From: Scalindua sp964437425
GTDB taxonomy: Bacteria > Planctomycetota > Brocadiia > Brocadiales > Scalinduaceae
DNA: 64,000 bases
Reading direction: 5' to 3'
Assembly (NCBI GenBank): GCA_964437425.1
Contig: CAYTGO010000009.1
Location: 3,201-67,200 of the forward strand
The position numbers and the translations under genes were made by a program. Every line of letters starts with the position of its first letter. Position 1 is the first letter of the stretch. The notes below the pieces were generated by a model. That model did not search any database. It had not been told where the DNA came from and was given only the letters and a program-made list of their open reading frames with translations. Below are positions 1-9,497 of this stretch, in pieces.

Positions 1-1
1 A

Positions 2-1693
2 AGTTTTTTGCAATTTGTAGAAACCGGTAAATTCCGGAGAATAGGAGGCACTAAACCGGTACATTCAAATGTAAGAATCATTGTGACGACTACAGATATC
101 AGTTTAATGCAAAATCAGCTATGCCAGAGATTGTTCCAGATGTTAAGCGCACAAAAACTGGAGATCCCACCACTGTGTGAACACAAAAAAGACATTCCGT
201 CCCTTATAGAACACTTTACAGATAAAATAAGCAAAATACGGCACACACCAAAAAAAACATTTTCAAAGGATGCCACAAACAAATTATTAAAATATGACTA
301 TCCCGGCAATGTAAAGGAGCTGGAAAATGTGATTGAACGTGCAATCGCACTTTCAGAAGCAGAGAAAGACATTGAAGAAGAAGTAATTTTTCTGGGTGAG
401 CCAACAGCTATAGAGGACGAAAAAAGAGCCAACCTTCTGAATATAACCATAGTCGAAAAATTATGTAAAAGTTCCGGGTTTATTTCAGCAATCAAAACAG
501 TTACTTTGATAGCTTTTATTGCACTCCTTTGCCTGCTTGCAATGCAATCTGAAATCTCAATAGGCGGAAGGAATGTTACTTTAATCTTATGCTGGCAGTT
601 AGGCATACCTCTCTTATTTGTACTATTTCTTTTTACGGCTCGGTTTGGATGCGGTATATGTCCCATATACTCCATTTCCAAATTTCTAAATAAACGTAAT
701 TTGAAAATACCAATCCCGGAATTCATAAAAAAACATGATGTCTGGATTATGGGTATCGGATTTATATCCATTTTATTCTTAGAAGAGTATACTCATATGT
801 CCGCATCAGTCAGTAAAACAGCTTTTCTAATATTCAGTATTTTATTTGCAGCCATAATTGTTGACTTTATATTTGAAAAATCTGCCTGGTGTCGCCATCT
901 CTGTCCTCTAGGTGGAATGATCGGTCTGTTTTCCATGTCTTCCCTGATAGAAATACGTGCAAACAGAAATGTATGTAACACAATATGCACAACACATGAC
1001 TGTTTTAAGGGATCGGAAAAGGCAGACCCGTGTCCGATGTTTTTGCACCTGTCATTCCTGTCTGACAATAGAGATTGCAAAGTCTGTCTGAATTGTATTA
1101 AAAACTGTACACATCTTGCGACACGCTTGAATCTCAGAATTCCAGGTGCAGAAATAAGCTCCTTAAAGCAGCCATCTCTGCCCGGAGCAATATTTTCAAT
1201 TATACTTTCCGGTTTACTAGCTGCAGAAATCGTTTCTAGAACAAATATAATCCAGGCAAATTATCTATACACATTCTCTATTTCCATACTCCTTGCACTG
1301 ACCCTAAGCCTTACAATCAACTATTTTACCGCACTGATATTAAAAGAAACTGTAACCGAGCATCTCAAGCACTTTAGTTACGCGATTATCCCACTCATTT
1401 TATTCGGTTTTATATCCCATTATTCTGCTGATATTTTTGGAAATGTAAAGGGGACGTTAATGATATTCAACGCTTATAAACTGAACCTCAATTTCACAAC
1501 AACCTTTCAGCTAATTACTGTTCTAACGGGACTACTCATAACCGTATATCTCATTAACAAAATTATTCTGGATATAATCCCCAAGGGCAGGCAATTCCAG
1601 ATATTTGCTATCCAGGGAATAGTGCCATTAGTATTATCCATCATCTATATCACGCTGTTTTTATATAACAAATACGACAACAATCAGTTTTAG
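2..1693 (+). CDS. Sigma-54-type AAA+ domain fused to membrane 4Fe-4S polyferredoxin (5' partial)
   Basis: The reading frame is open from base 2, so the gene starts left of the window. The first ~125 residues match the C-terminal half of a sigma-54-interacting AAA+ domain: FRRIGGTK and VRIIVTTT, then IPPL..HKKDIPSLIEHF, then YPGNVKELENVIERAIALSE. After that come about nine hydrophobic segments. The cytoplasmic loops carry cysteines of the NapH/NosR/CcoG type: CGICP, WCRHLCP, a C-x3-C-x4-C-x10-CP group, and a classical CxxCxxCxxxC cluster (CKVCLNCIKNC). No Fis-type helix-turn-helix follows the AAA+ part. Known of the families: AAA+ activators remodel sigma-54 polymerase, and the Fe-S membrane module relays electrons. 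Inference: a membrane-bound redox-responsive regulator. Walker A and the GAFTGA loop would lie upstream and cannot be checked. The domain assignments are firm; the role is not. Confidence 0.8.
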   Translation, partial: SFLQFVETGKFRRIGGTKPVHSNVRIIVTTTDISLMQNQLCQRLFQMLSAQKLEIPPLCEHKKDIPSLIEHFTDKISKIRHTPKKTFSKDATNKLLKYDYPGNVKELENVIERAIALSEAEKDIEEEVIFLGEPTAIEDEKRANLLNITIVEKLCKSSGFISAIKTVTLIAFIALLCLLAMQSEISIGGRNVTLILCWQLGIPLLFVLFLFTARFGCGICPIYSISKFLNKRNLKIPIPEFIKKHDVWIMGIGFISILFLEEYTHMSASVSKTAFLIFSILFAAIIVDFIFEKSAWCRHLCPLGGMIGLFSMSSLIEIRANRNVCNTICTTHDCFKGSEKADPCPMFLHLSFLSDNRDCKVCLNCIKNCTHLATRLNLRIPGAEISSLKQPSLPGAIFSIILSGLLAAEIVSRTNIIQANYLYTFSISILLALTLSLTINYFTALILKETVTEHLKHFSYAIIPLILFGFISHYSADIFGNVKGTLMIFNAYKLNLNFTTTFQLITVLTGLLITVYLINKIILDIIPKGRQFQIFAIQGIVPLVLSIIYITLFLYNKYDNNQF

Positions 1694-1806
1694 TTGATTT
1701 TTGTGGTATTTTTATTGCAGTTAATGTAATATTACCCCTTATATTTTGTGGGGAAATAGACAAATTTCTTTAAAATCTGTCTTTATTTTAAAAGAAAGGA
1801 ACCGGA

Positions 1807-2850
1807 ATGAACGTTATTAGTAATACAATCAAAGGGTTGCACCCCGCCTATTTTGCTTTGGTAATGTCTACAGGAATAATTTCCGTTGCATCCAAGCTTT
1901 TAGGTTTTACAGGCATAGCATACGCGCTTTTTTATATAAATATTATCTCATACGCAATACTTTTACCCATATTAGTGTTGCGTGTGATTACTTACTGGGA
2001 TTGCCTATACAAAGATCTTTCCAATCCGAAATTGAGCTTTGTCTTTTTTACTATTGTTGCAGCCACTAATGTACTAGGAGCCCAATTTGTTTCTGTAGTA
2101 AATCAACCTGGAATTGCGAAAATCTTCTGGTTTTTTGGTATCTTTCTCTGGGTTGCTATCACATTCTCAACGTTCATCATATTATTTGTTTCAAATACAG
2201 AGGAGATAAACAAGGTAATGCATGGAGGTTGGTTGATAGCCGCTGTTGGAACACAATCCGTGGCTGTTCTGGGTGGAATACTTGCACCACAATTTGGTTG
2301 TGACAGCTTTGTATTATTTACATCATTTGCATTCTGGATGATTGGAGCATTTCTTTATGTGATAATAATGACATTACTTTTCTACAGGCTCGTGTTTTTC
2401 AAGCTACCACCTGAGGGATTGATTCCACCATATTGGATTAACATGGGGGCCATCGCTATTACCACGCTGGCCGGTTCGGTCCTCTGTTTAAGCATCCCAA
2501 AGGTCGGTGGAGCTTTTACCGATCTTGTTGGGTTCACAAAAGGGTTCACGCTGTTTTTCTGGTCATTTGGTACATGGTGGATACCTCTATTAATCATTCT
2601 GGGAATCTGGAAGTATATATCCCATAAAACGCAGTTTAAATATAGCCCTCTTTACTGGGGCATGGTCTTTCCATTAGGCATGTATACCGCCTGTACATTT
2701 AAGCTTTCACAGGCATTGGAACTTCCATTCATCGTGAATATACCAAGATATTTTATCTACCTTGCTTTTGCCGGATGGACATTCATATTTGTAACCATGA
2801 TAATTTCCATGATTAAAACTGCTTCCGCAAAAGAAGAAGCTGCAAAATAA
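1807..2850 (+). CDS. TDT/SLAC1-family transporter (TehA-like)
   Basis: A 347-residue polytopic membrane protein with about ten hydrophobic segments and no signal peptide. The N-terminal motif HPAYFALVMSTG is characteristic of the tellurite-resistance/dicarboxylate transporter (TDT) family, which includes TehA, Mae1 and the plant SLAC1 anion channel. Length fits the family. The start ATG follows AAGAAAGGAACCGGA. It lies 113 bp downstream of the AAA+/polyferredoxin gene on the same strand, so co-transcription is possible. Members move C4-dicarboxylates, sulfite or other small anions; the substrate cannot be read from sequence. A 17-bp perfect palindrome follows the stop codon. Confidence 0.8.
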   Translation: MNVISNTIKGLHPAYFALVMSTGIISVASKLLGFTGIAYALFYINIISYAILLPILVLRVITYWDCLYKDLSNPKLSFVFFTIVAATNVLGAQFVSVVNQPGIAKIFWFFGIFLWVAITFSTFIILFVSNTEEINKVMHGGWLIAAVGTQSVAVLGGILAPQFGCDSFVLFTSFAFWMIGAFLYVIIMTLLFYRLVFFKLPPEGLIPPYWINMGAIAITTLAGSVLCLSIPKVGGAFTDLVGFTKGFTLFFWSFGTWWIPLLIILGIWKYISHKTQFKYSPLYWGMVFPLGMYTACTFKLSQALELPFIVNIPRYFIYLAFAGWTFIFVTMIISMIKTASAKEEAAK

Positions 2851-2872
2851 ATTCATTGATATTTTCCACATT

Positions 2873-2911
2873 ATGTCACAGCACATGCAATTTATGCATG
2901 TGCTGTGACAT
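2873..2911. terminator. Perfect 17-bp inverted repeat between convergent genes
   Basis: Arms 2873-2889 and 2895-2911 are exactly complementary over 17 bp with a 5-nt loop. The hairpin sits between two convergent genes and has no strong T-run on either side. A bidirectional terminator or a transcript-end-protecting palindrome is likely; pairing is seen, function is inferred. Confidence 0.6.
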
Positions 2912-2937
2912 GGATTATCTTCAATACGTAACAGTCG

Positions 2938-4832
2938 TTAATTCAAAAGGAAAGTTATTTTCAGCTCCTCTATTTCATTCCTAATAATGTTAGCATTTGG
3001 TGCACTTGGAGCAATCTTCAAACACATTTCTAAATCTTCTATCGCCCTTTTATACAACCCTTTTATTTTAAACGACTCACCCCTGTATCTGAACGCAATC
3101 GGATTACCGGGAGACAGTTCAAGCGATTTATCAAAGTCGGTTATAGATTCGTCAATCCGGCCTTTTTGAAGCAAGAGAACCCCCCTGTCTATATACAATC
3201 CGGCCATAGAAGGCCTAACGTTTATTGCACTGCTGAAATCCTGTATAGCCTTCTCGATTTCACCAATTTTCGTGTACATCTTTCCCCTCAGGTAGTAAGT
3301 AAAAATTTTATCCGGAGTCAGGCTGATACATTTCCCAAAATCTTCAATTGCCTCTTTCGGTTTATTATTATCAGCAAAGAATATTGCCCTGGAAAAATAC
3401 GCATCGCTGAGGTACGGATCCAATTCTATCGCTTTATCAAGATCTTTTATTGCATCATCAAACCTACCGATTTCCGCAAAGGCAACACCCCTGTTACAAT
3501 ATGCCTGCGCATAGTTGGGGTCAATCTCAATTATTTTTTCATAATCTAATACTGCCTCATCTATTTTACCAATCTTCTTAAAAGCTATCGCCCTGTTTAA
3601 GTAGAACAATGTAAACCCGGGACTGATAGCAATCGCCTCATTAAAATCTTCTATCGCCTTACCATACCTACCTACAATCCCAAAAAGCGAGCCTCTGTTA
3701 TAATATGCTGACGCGTACTTACGGTTAAGAGATATTGCCACATCATAATTCTTTATTGCATCAGAAAACATTCCCATTTTTTCATGAATCACACCTCTAT
3801 TACAGTAAGCACCCGGGTTCATAGAATTTAACAGTAATGATTTATCACAATCGTCCAGCGCGCCCTTATGATCCCCACTCTCTCTTCTTATTTTAGAACG
3901 ATTTAATAATATATTTGAAATCACTTCCTTTGTACTTAAATTCTGCAAATAACATCCACGTTCTACACTCTTTTCATCAAATCGCTCTAAACTATTTGAT
4001 ACATAAAATGAATCTGACAGGCTCATCCCTTTGTATCCAGTCTCAATATTTATTTTCTGATCACCATCATCATATCTGACAAAGATATGATCGGGAACAT
4101 TGACTCCATATAAAGGCAGGTTCAATCTATCCGCAATTGACAAATATAATATAGAGAGCCCTACACAGTTCCCTTTTCTCCTATCTATTACTCTGTTTAA
4201 ATATAAATCTTCCAGATTACCGGTCTGCACATAAACAAACTCCAGTTCTTCAAACAAAAATTCATTTATAATGTTTATTATCGTCTTCGGTTGATCACCT
4301 TCTGCAATCCGTGCCTTTATCATTCTTGCATACCAATCAACACACTCTACATAATCTTCTATCTTAATTTCTGAATACTCTTCTTTTGCTATAAGCAAGG
4401 ATCTCTCAGCAATATTCAGAGACTCTTCGCTAATTTGAATCAAATCCTGGTACAGTCCATTGTCTGAGGATTGTACCTGANNNNNNNNNNNNNNNNNNNN
4501 NNNNNNNNNNNNNNNNNNNNNNNNNNNNNNNNNNNNNNNNNNNNNNNNNNNNNNNNNNNNNNNNNNNNNNNNNNNNNNNNTTCGCTAATTTGAATCAAAT
4601 CCTGGTACAGTCCATTGTCTGAGGATTGTACCTGATCGTATTGGATTGATTGTAAATCCTCAGAGATGTTATCTGCAAACATGTTTTTTGGGTTGCCGGA
4701 TATAAACAGAACAGATACCAATAAACTTATAAAGCAGATGTTTTTTATTTCTTTATTACTCCTCTTCCAGATAGTTTTCACAGTAAAAAATCTCTCTTTG
4801 TACTTCACAATTAAAAAATGAATCAAATACAT
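2938..4832 (-). CDS. Transglutaminase-like (SirB1-type) plus TPR protein, split by a false assembly gap
   Basis: Two fragments, 4443-2938 and 4832 down to the N-run, are one gene. The 55-bp sequence at 4426-4480 is repeated exactly at 4581-4635, on the other side of 100 Ns. Collapsing the repeat removes 155 bp and joins the two frames into one ORF of about 579 residues. Order: a hydrophobic N-terminal segment (ICFISLLVSVLFISG), a SirB1/transglutaminase-like region with the candidate catalytic Cys in RRKGNCVGLSILYLS and a His in VPDHIFVRY, then about eight tetratricopeptide repeats. The start may be ATG 4832 (AAGGA five bases upstream) or GTG 4781, which gives a shorter N-terminus before the membrane segment. 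SirB1-like/TPR proteins are common in this phylum; the function is unknown. It is divergent from the gene at 4917. Confidence 0.78.
4481..4580. other. 100-N scaffold gap, probably artefactual
   Basis: A run of exactly 100 N is flanked by the same 55-bp sequence on both sides. 55 is a common k-mer length in de Bruijn graph assembly, so two contigs that overlap by k were probably scaffolded without being merged. Merging restores one uninterrupted reading frame. Confidence 0.9.
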
Positions 4833-4916
4833 AAAAGTCCTTGACTCGTAAGTATATTTTCAATAGCATTAATCCTACATTAACTGCGCTATATTTATCA
4901 CAAAAACAGGAAAAAA

Positions 4917-6380
4917 ATGCTGAAAAAAACACTCTTAATATCTGGAATTTTATCTTCAATTCTCCTTATATCAACAATTATTTTTGCAAAAGAAAAGTCT
5001 TCTGCTCTATTTGAAGATTTTGAATTTCCAATGGGAACAGTATCAAAAAAATTTATAACTGAATCATTTGAGGATTTGTTTAATACTTTTGGCAGCTACA
5101 GCAAACTTACAGAGTCACAGAAAAAGGATTCATGGAATAAATACAAAGGGAAATATGTAAGGTGGACAGGTGTTGTTAACTATAAAGGTTTATCCAGCGA
5201 CGATTGGAGCAGGGTTGGCATCAGGCATAATGTAGGCTCAAACGTTGAGCTGATATTTGGTGATGGCAATAAAAGCATTGTCAATATGACAAACAAAGGA
5301 GACCGTATCACCTACACCGGGAAGTTATCAGTTCTGCTTAACAGAAACCTTCTGTTTAAACTGGAGGATGCAAACATAGAAATAATTAATGATATAACTA
5401 CGGATGAATTAGTAAGTAAGATGAAGGAAGGAGTCTCAATGTCCTCCTCGTCATCTTACACATCTGATGCTGATTTGGATCTAAAGGAGTCCCCGGAAGG
5501 AAATAATATTTTAACTTTTGAAGGCCTGAACAAAACTTTTGGAAAAAATAGCAGTATATCTCAATCAGAAAAAGAAGAGCTGTGGAATTATTACAGTAGC
5601 AGGACAATAGAATGGCAAGGGATTGTCAGCTATAAGGGTTTAGGCAGGAATGACTGGAACAGGATCGGCATCAGGCATAATGTAGGTACTAACGTCGAGT
5701 TGAGCTTTGACGAAGATAATAAAAACTTAATTAAGATGATAAAGAAGGAAGACAAAATTACTTACACGGGTAAACTGGCGAAACTATTTGGAAGAAACCT
5801 CCTGTGCAGTATTGAAGACGCTGATATAAAAAAAATTGGCGATAAGGACGTAACGGAAATAGAAAAAGCGGCATCGGCATTTTCATCGTCCGAATCAGAT
5901 ACTGATGATACAACTGAGACTGAGATTATAAAAGCACCTGAGATTACAATGCCAGAAGCAATGACACCAAACGTCGTAAAAAGAGAAGATGTAGAAGTAA
6001 AGGAAACTATAGACGGATTGATAGAAATCTCTTTTGAGGAACTCGATGCACTATTTGGCAAAAAGAACAGGATGACGGAATCGCAAAAGGATAAACTATG
6101 GAGAGAATATCAGAATAAATATATCAGATGGAATGGAGAAGTAATGTCCAGAGGAAAAGGGAGAGTAAGTGGTCTGAGGATGGGGATAAAGAACTCAGAA
6201 GGCACCGATGTCGAGCTGGTTTTTGCTGACGACAAGGAAAGCCTGGTCTTAGGAACAGGCAACGGCGACAAAGTAACGTATACCGGTAAGCTCATCACCA
6301 GACGCGGCTACATTCTGCCGTATAAATTAGAAGATGGCAATATAGAAGATGTTATAAAAAAACCTGAAACAACTGAGTAA
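4917..6380 (+). CDS. Secreted protein with three copies of an OB-fold-like domain
   Basis: 487 residues with an N-terminal signal peptide (residues 1-24, ending IIFAKE). Three homologous units of about 105 residues follow at roughly 50-156, 200-306 and 371-478. Each has F..L...FG, then a Trp-containing segment (W..Y..KYVRW.G.V), then (R/K)(V/I/M)GI(R/K), then VEL.F, then a closing TYTGKL....LED..I. Units 1 and 2 are closest (both have GIRHNVG); unit 3 is more divergent. The linkers are Ser/Thr/Glu-rich. The pattern of short beta strands with a conserved Trp and TYTGKL is reminiscent of OB-folds of the tRNA_anti-like type; this is a structural guess. The start is supported by AGGAAAAAA just before ATG. 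Its role is unknown, perhaps periplasmic ligand or glycan binding. Confidence 0.75.
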   Translation: MLKKTLLISGILSSILLISTIIFAKEKSSALFEDFEFPMGTVSKKFITESFEDLFNTFGSYSKLTESQKKDSWNKYKGKYVRWTGVVNYKGLSSDDWSRVGIRHNVGSNVELIFGDGNKSIVNMTNKGDRITYTGKLSVLLNRNLLFKLEDANIEIINDITTDELVSKMKEGVSMSSSSSYTSDADLDLKESPEGNNILTFEGLNKTFGKNSSISQSEKEELWNYYSSRTIEWQGIVSYKGLGRNDWNRIGIRHNVGTNVELSFDEDNKNLIKMIKKEDKITYTGKLAKLFGRNLLCSIEDADIKKIGDKDVTEIEKAASAFSSSESDTDDTTETEIIKAPEITMPEAMTPNVVKREDVEVKETIDGLIEISFEELDALFGKKNRMTESQKDKLWREYQNKYIRWNGEVMSRGKGRVSGLRMGIKNSEGTDVELVFADDKESLVLGTGNGDKVTYTGKLITRRGYILPYKLEDGNIEDVIKKPETTE

Positions 6381-6469
6381 GCTGTTAGTATGTCTAAGAT
6401 GGATACCCGCCCGAACTAACTGGCACAAATCGATTAATCTTAATCTATTCTAAAAAAGTGAGGTGTAAA

Positions 6470-8308
6470 ATGTTAAAAAAAGTGTTTTCCTCATTTCTAA
6501 TCCTGTTTGCACTGACTTGCTTCAATAATGTTATTTCAACCGCTCAGGAAGTTTCCAAACATGACGAATTAATTGTAAAGGGAAACAGACTGATTGCAAA
6601 AAAGAAGTACAATGAGGCACATGATGCGTACGATGAAGTAACAAAACTAAAATCAGATTCTTTTATAGGATGGTACAACAAAGGCATAGCCCTTGACTTA
6701 CTCGGCAGATATGAAGATGCCGTGGTTGCACTGGAACAGGCAGTCAATATAGAACCGGATAATCATGAAGCCTGGTTTGTAAAGGGTAACGCATTAGATC
6801 ATAATACGAAATTCAATAATTCTATCTCTGCATTTGACAGAGCATTGAAGCTCAAACCGGATTATGTCGAAGCGCTCTATAAAAAAGGAAATGTACTTGA
6901 CCATATTGGAAGATATGAAGAAGCAATAGAAACATATAATAGAATAATTGATTTAAAACCAGGCTCATATGAGGCATGGAACAATAAGGGACTTACTCTC
7001 GCACGAATACCGGAAAGAAGAGAGGAAGCAATAGAAGCATACAACAGTGCTATTGGTATAAAACCGGATTTTTATGAGGCATGGGTAAACAGAGGAAATG
7101 CTTACGTACGCATAAGAAAATATGAGGAAGCAGTTGAATCATATAAGAAAGCAATTGACATAAAACCAGAAGAGCATGCTGCCTGGGCTGATATAGGCTT
7201 TACACTTGCCGACCTTGGAGAGAATGAGAAGGCAGTAGGAGCATTTAGAAAAGCAGTAGAACTTAAACCAAATTCTTACGCTTCATGGAATGGTATAGGC
7301 CTGGCGCTGGATAAGCTGGGAAGATACGAGGAATCAGTAACCGCCTATAGAAAAGCATCAGAGATAGACCCTGGTTCATACGGCGCATGGACAAACCTGG
7401 GTCTTTCCTACTCCCGTGGAAACAGACACAGTGAAGCCATAGATGCTTATAATCATGCCATCAAGCTTCAACCGGATTCATACGAAACAATAACAAACAA
7501 AGCCCTTGAGTTGACAAAGATTGAAAAGAATACAGACGCATTCATCACCATTGAAAAAGCAATTAGCCTGAAACCCGATTATCCTCAAGCCTGGAATACG
7601 AAAGGTGATATTCTCGTAAATTTAGGAAAGTTAAATGGAGCCATAAAAGCCTATAACATGACAATTGAAATAATTCCTGATAGTGAGGCCTATGAGATTC
7701 CACGGCTTGGAAAAATCAAATATCAGGCGCTGAACAAGAAAGGACTCGCTTTTGTTCGTAATCAACAATTCAAAGAAGCTGCAGCAGAGTTTGAAAAGGC
7801 CCTTGGCATAGATCCGAACTCCTATGCAACCTGGCTGAATAAAGGACTCTCAGAAGTTAGGATTGGTGAATTGGACAAAGCGCTGAATGCATTTGACAAA
7901 GTCACAATGTTAAAGCCTGATTCCTACGAAGCGTTCAACTACAAAGGCTTTGCTCTCGAAGATCTCGGAAGGTTGCAAGAAGCCGTCTCCTCATTTGATA
8001 AGGCAGTCAAGGTTAATCCAAATTTCATTGCAGCTCTTAACAACAAAGGCATGGTTCTTGATAAACTTGGAAAGCATGAAGAGGCGATTGAGGCTTATAA
8101 CAAATCCGTACAGGTAAACCCCGCGTTTGATGCCGCGTGGTTCAACATGGCCTGTACATACTCCCTGCTTGGCAAAAAGGATAATATGCTGAACTCATTA
8201 AAAAAAGCGATAGACTTAAACCCCAGGTATAAAATGTCATTACAACAAATCCCTGAATTTCAGAGCTACAGAAATGATCCGGAATTTCTAAAACTGTCTG
8301 GAAGATAA
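6470..8308 (+). CDS. Exported TPR protein (about 16 repeats)
   Basis: The ATG at 6470 is chosen over an in-frame GTG at 6458 because GTGAGGTG is positioned as its ribosome-binding site and because it starts a clean signal peptide (MLKKVFSSFLILFALTCF... to about STAQ). The rest of the 612 residues is almost entirely tetratricopeptide repeats, each ending in (L/I)KPDSYEAW or a variant, with a 34-residue period. The very regular sequence indicates repeat amplification. TPR arrays are protein-interaction scaffolds, and anammox planctomycetes encode many. It lies 89 bp after the triple-domain secreted gene, so co-expression is plausible. No catalytic domain is visible. Confidence 0.85.
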   Translation: MLKKVFSSFLILFALTCFNNVISTAQEVSKHDELIVKGNRLIAKKKYNEAHDAYDEVTKLKSDSFIGWYNKGIALDLLGRYEDAVVALEQAVNIEPDNHEAWFVKGNALDHNTKFNNSISAFDRALKLKPDYVEALYKKGNVLDHIGRYEEAIETYNRIIDLKPGSYEAWNNKGLTLARIPERREEAIEAYNSAIGIKPDFYEAWVNRGNAYVRIRKYEEAVESYKKAIDIKPEEHAAWADIGFTLADLGENEKAVGAFRKAVELKPNSYASWNGIGLALDKLGRYEESVTAYRKASEIDPGSYGAWTNLGLSYSRGNRHSEAIDAYNHAIKLQPDSYETITNKALELTKIEKNTDAFITIEKAISLKPDYPQAWNTKGDILVNLGKLNGAIKAYNMTIEIIPDSEAYEIPRLGKIKYQALNKKGLAFVRNQQFKEAAAEFEKALGIDPNSYATWLNKGLSEVRIGELDKALNAFDKVTMLKPDSYEAFNYKGFALEDLGRLQEAVSSFDKAVKVNPNFIAALNNKGMVLDKLGKHEEAIEAYNKSVQVNPAFDAAWFNMACTYSLLGKKDNMLNSLKKAIDLNPRYKMSLQQIPEFQSYRNDPEFLKLSGR

Positions 8309-8333
8309 TTGAAATTAAAACAGGACATAACGA

Positions 8334-8735
8334 ATGAACATACAAATAGCAGTATTATGCGATTCAGCGATAGAGTATCAAAGCAGGCTCTGTATCCTCG
8401 GCACATTTGACACAATCAGGACACATAAACTCCCTGCCACCAAACCACAATGTTCAATTGCATTACAAATATTATGGAACAAAACCGAAGAAGGCCCTCA
8501 CACTTTAAAAACCAGGTTTATGGACGATGATGGCAACCCAACGCTAAAAGCTGTTAACTCTTCTGTCAAGGTATCAGTTCCTCCAACATCTTCCTTCCTT
8601 ACTACGAACCATATCCTTAATATTCAACAATTGAAATTTGTGAGAACCGGTAATTACCTTATTGTAATTGATATTGATGGAAACATGAAAGCAGAAATTC
8701 AACTTCAAGTACTACAAATAGAAGGGGAAAACTGA
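8334..8735 (+). CDS. Small cytoplasmic protein of unknown function (DUF6941-like)
   Basis: 133 residues, no signal peptide or membrane segment. The opening (IAVLCDSAIEYQSRLCILGTFDTI) and the spaced beta-strand pattern ending in G.YLIVIDIDG......LQV resemble small conserved proteins annotated as DUF6941. The resemblance is from memory and has not been searched. It starts 26 bp after the TPR gene and probably shares its transcript. No function can be proposed. Confidence 0.6.
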   Translation: MNIQIAVLCDSAIEYQSRLCILGTFDTIRTHKLPATKPQCSIALQILWNKTEEGPHTLKTRFMDDDGNPTLKAVNSSVKVSVPPTSSFLTTNHILNIQQLKFVRTGNYLIVIDIDGNMKAEIQLQVLQIEGEN

Positions 8736-8763
8736 TTCGGCATTTGAACTGACAAACCATAGC

Positions 8764-9120
8764 CTATGGAGATATATCATCCGGCCCGCTAAAGTTTAAA
8801 TACTCATGACTAGTCAATATATTGGGATGAATATACCAGTCTCCGGTAAAAGCCTTTGTTGCAATTCTATGTGCACTTTCCGCTTCTTTTGCCATGGACA
8901 CAGTATAAACTAAACTACTCGTAACTCCACCCAGAACAGCATAAGCCAACTTAAATGGTATATATACCGCAGATGAAATGATACTGCCTGTGATTAAACC
9001 AGCCTTACCTGCAGGCTTATGTTCAGCATATGGCTTGGCATCCACATCATTAAGAGAACTATATTGCACGAAAAAGCTGGTACATAAAGTAAGCATTAAT
9101 ATTACAAAAGTTTTTCTCAT
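8764..9120 (-). CDS. Small secreted protein of unknown function
   Basis: 118 residues with a signal peptide (MRKTFVILMLTLCTSFFVQ..., likely cut near VDA-KPYA). A hydrophobic glycine/serine-rich middle (ITGSIISSAVYIPFKLAYAVLGGVTSSLVY) could be one or two membrane segments, followed by a short polar tail with TGDWYIHP. A strong ribosome-binding site (GTAAGGAGGGAAA) precedes the ATG. Short exported proteins with a VYIPFKLAYA...GG..S..Y core occur in several anaerobic lineages and have no known role. It is convergent with the upstream gene and divergent from the cytochrome c peroxidase. Confidence 0.65.
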   Translation of the reverse strand: MRKTFVILMLTLCTSFFVQYSSLNDVDAKPYAEHKPAGKAGLITGSIISSAVYIPFKLAYAVLGGVTSSLVYTVSMAKEAESAHRIATKAFTGDWYIHPNILTSHEYLNFSGPDDISP

Positions 9121-9497
9121 TTTCCCTCCTTACTATGAAATTGGTGCTATCACATTTAAGGTAAAGATCGTAAAAAATCTAGATACATATATTTGTAATT
9201 GAAAATTACCTGTTAAAGGCAATGGAATAGTAGGACAATAATCGGCAAAATTCAAGGTTTTTTTACTACAAATAAGCCGTACCATGCAGTACCTGGAGAC
9301 TGGTTAGGGTTTTTATTTACAAGCAACCAAAACAACAGTGATATTTCTGAGCATTACATTAAATGCTCTTGACAATTTTAAAGGCAATAAATATCATTGT
9401 TATTAAGAAATAAGCAGCGATTAGAACCCGTATTTTTTGGACACAGCAAATTAATTAGATAGACACACACTCTGGTAATTAACTAAAAGGAGAGCAA
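9121..9497. other. Intergenic stretch with the peroxidase promoter
   Basis: 377 bp between divergent genes. No ORF or RNA structure could be recognised. The only assignable element is the sigma-70-like promoter at 9369-9397. Confidence 0.5.
9369..9397 (+). promoter_or_regulatory. Sigma-70-type promoter of the peroxidase gene
   Basis: TTGACA at 9369-9374 and TATCAT at 9392-9397 are separated by 17 bp. Predicted transcription starts near 9404, leaving a leader of about 94 nt before the ATG. Pattern match only. Confidence 0.5.

Noticed and set aside
2938..4832. True frameshift or pseudogene in the SirB1/TPR gene
   Set aside because: The break is explained by the duplicated 55 bp around the N-run; merging gives one frame.
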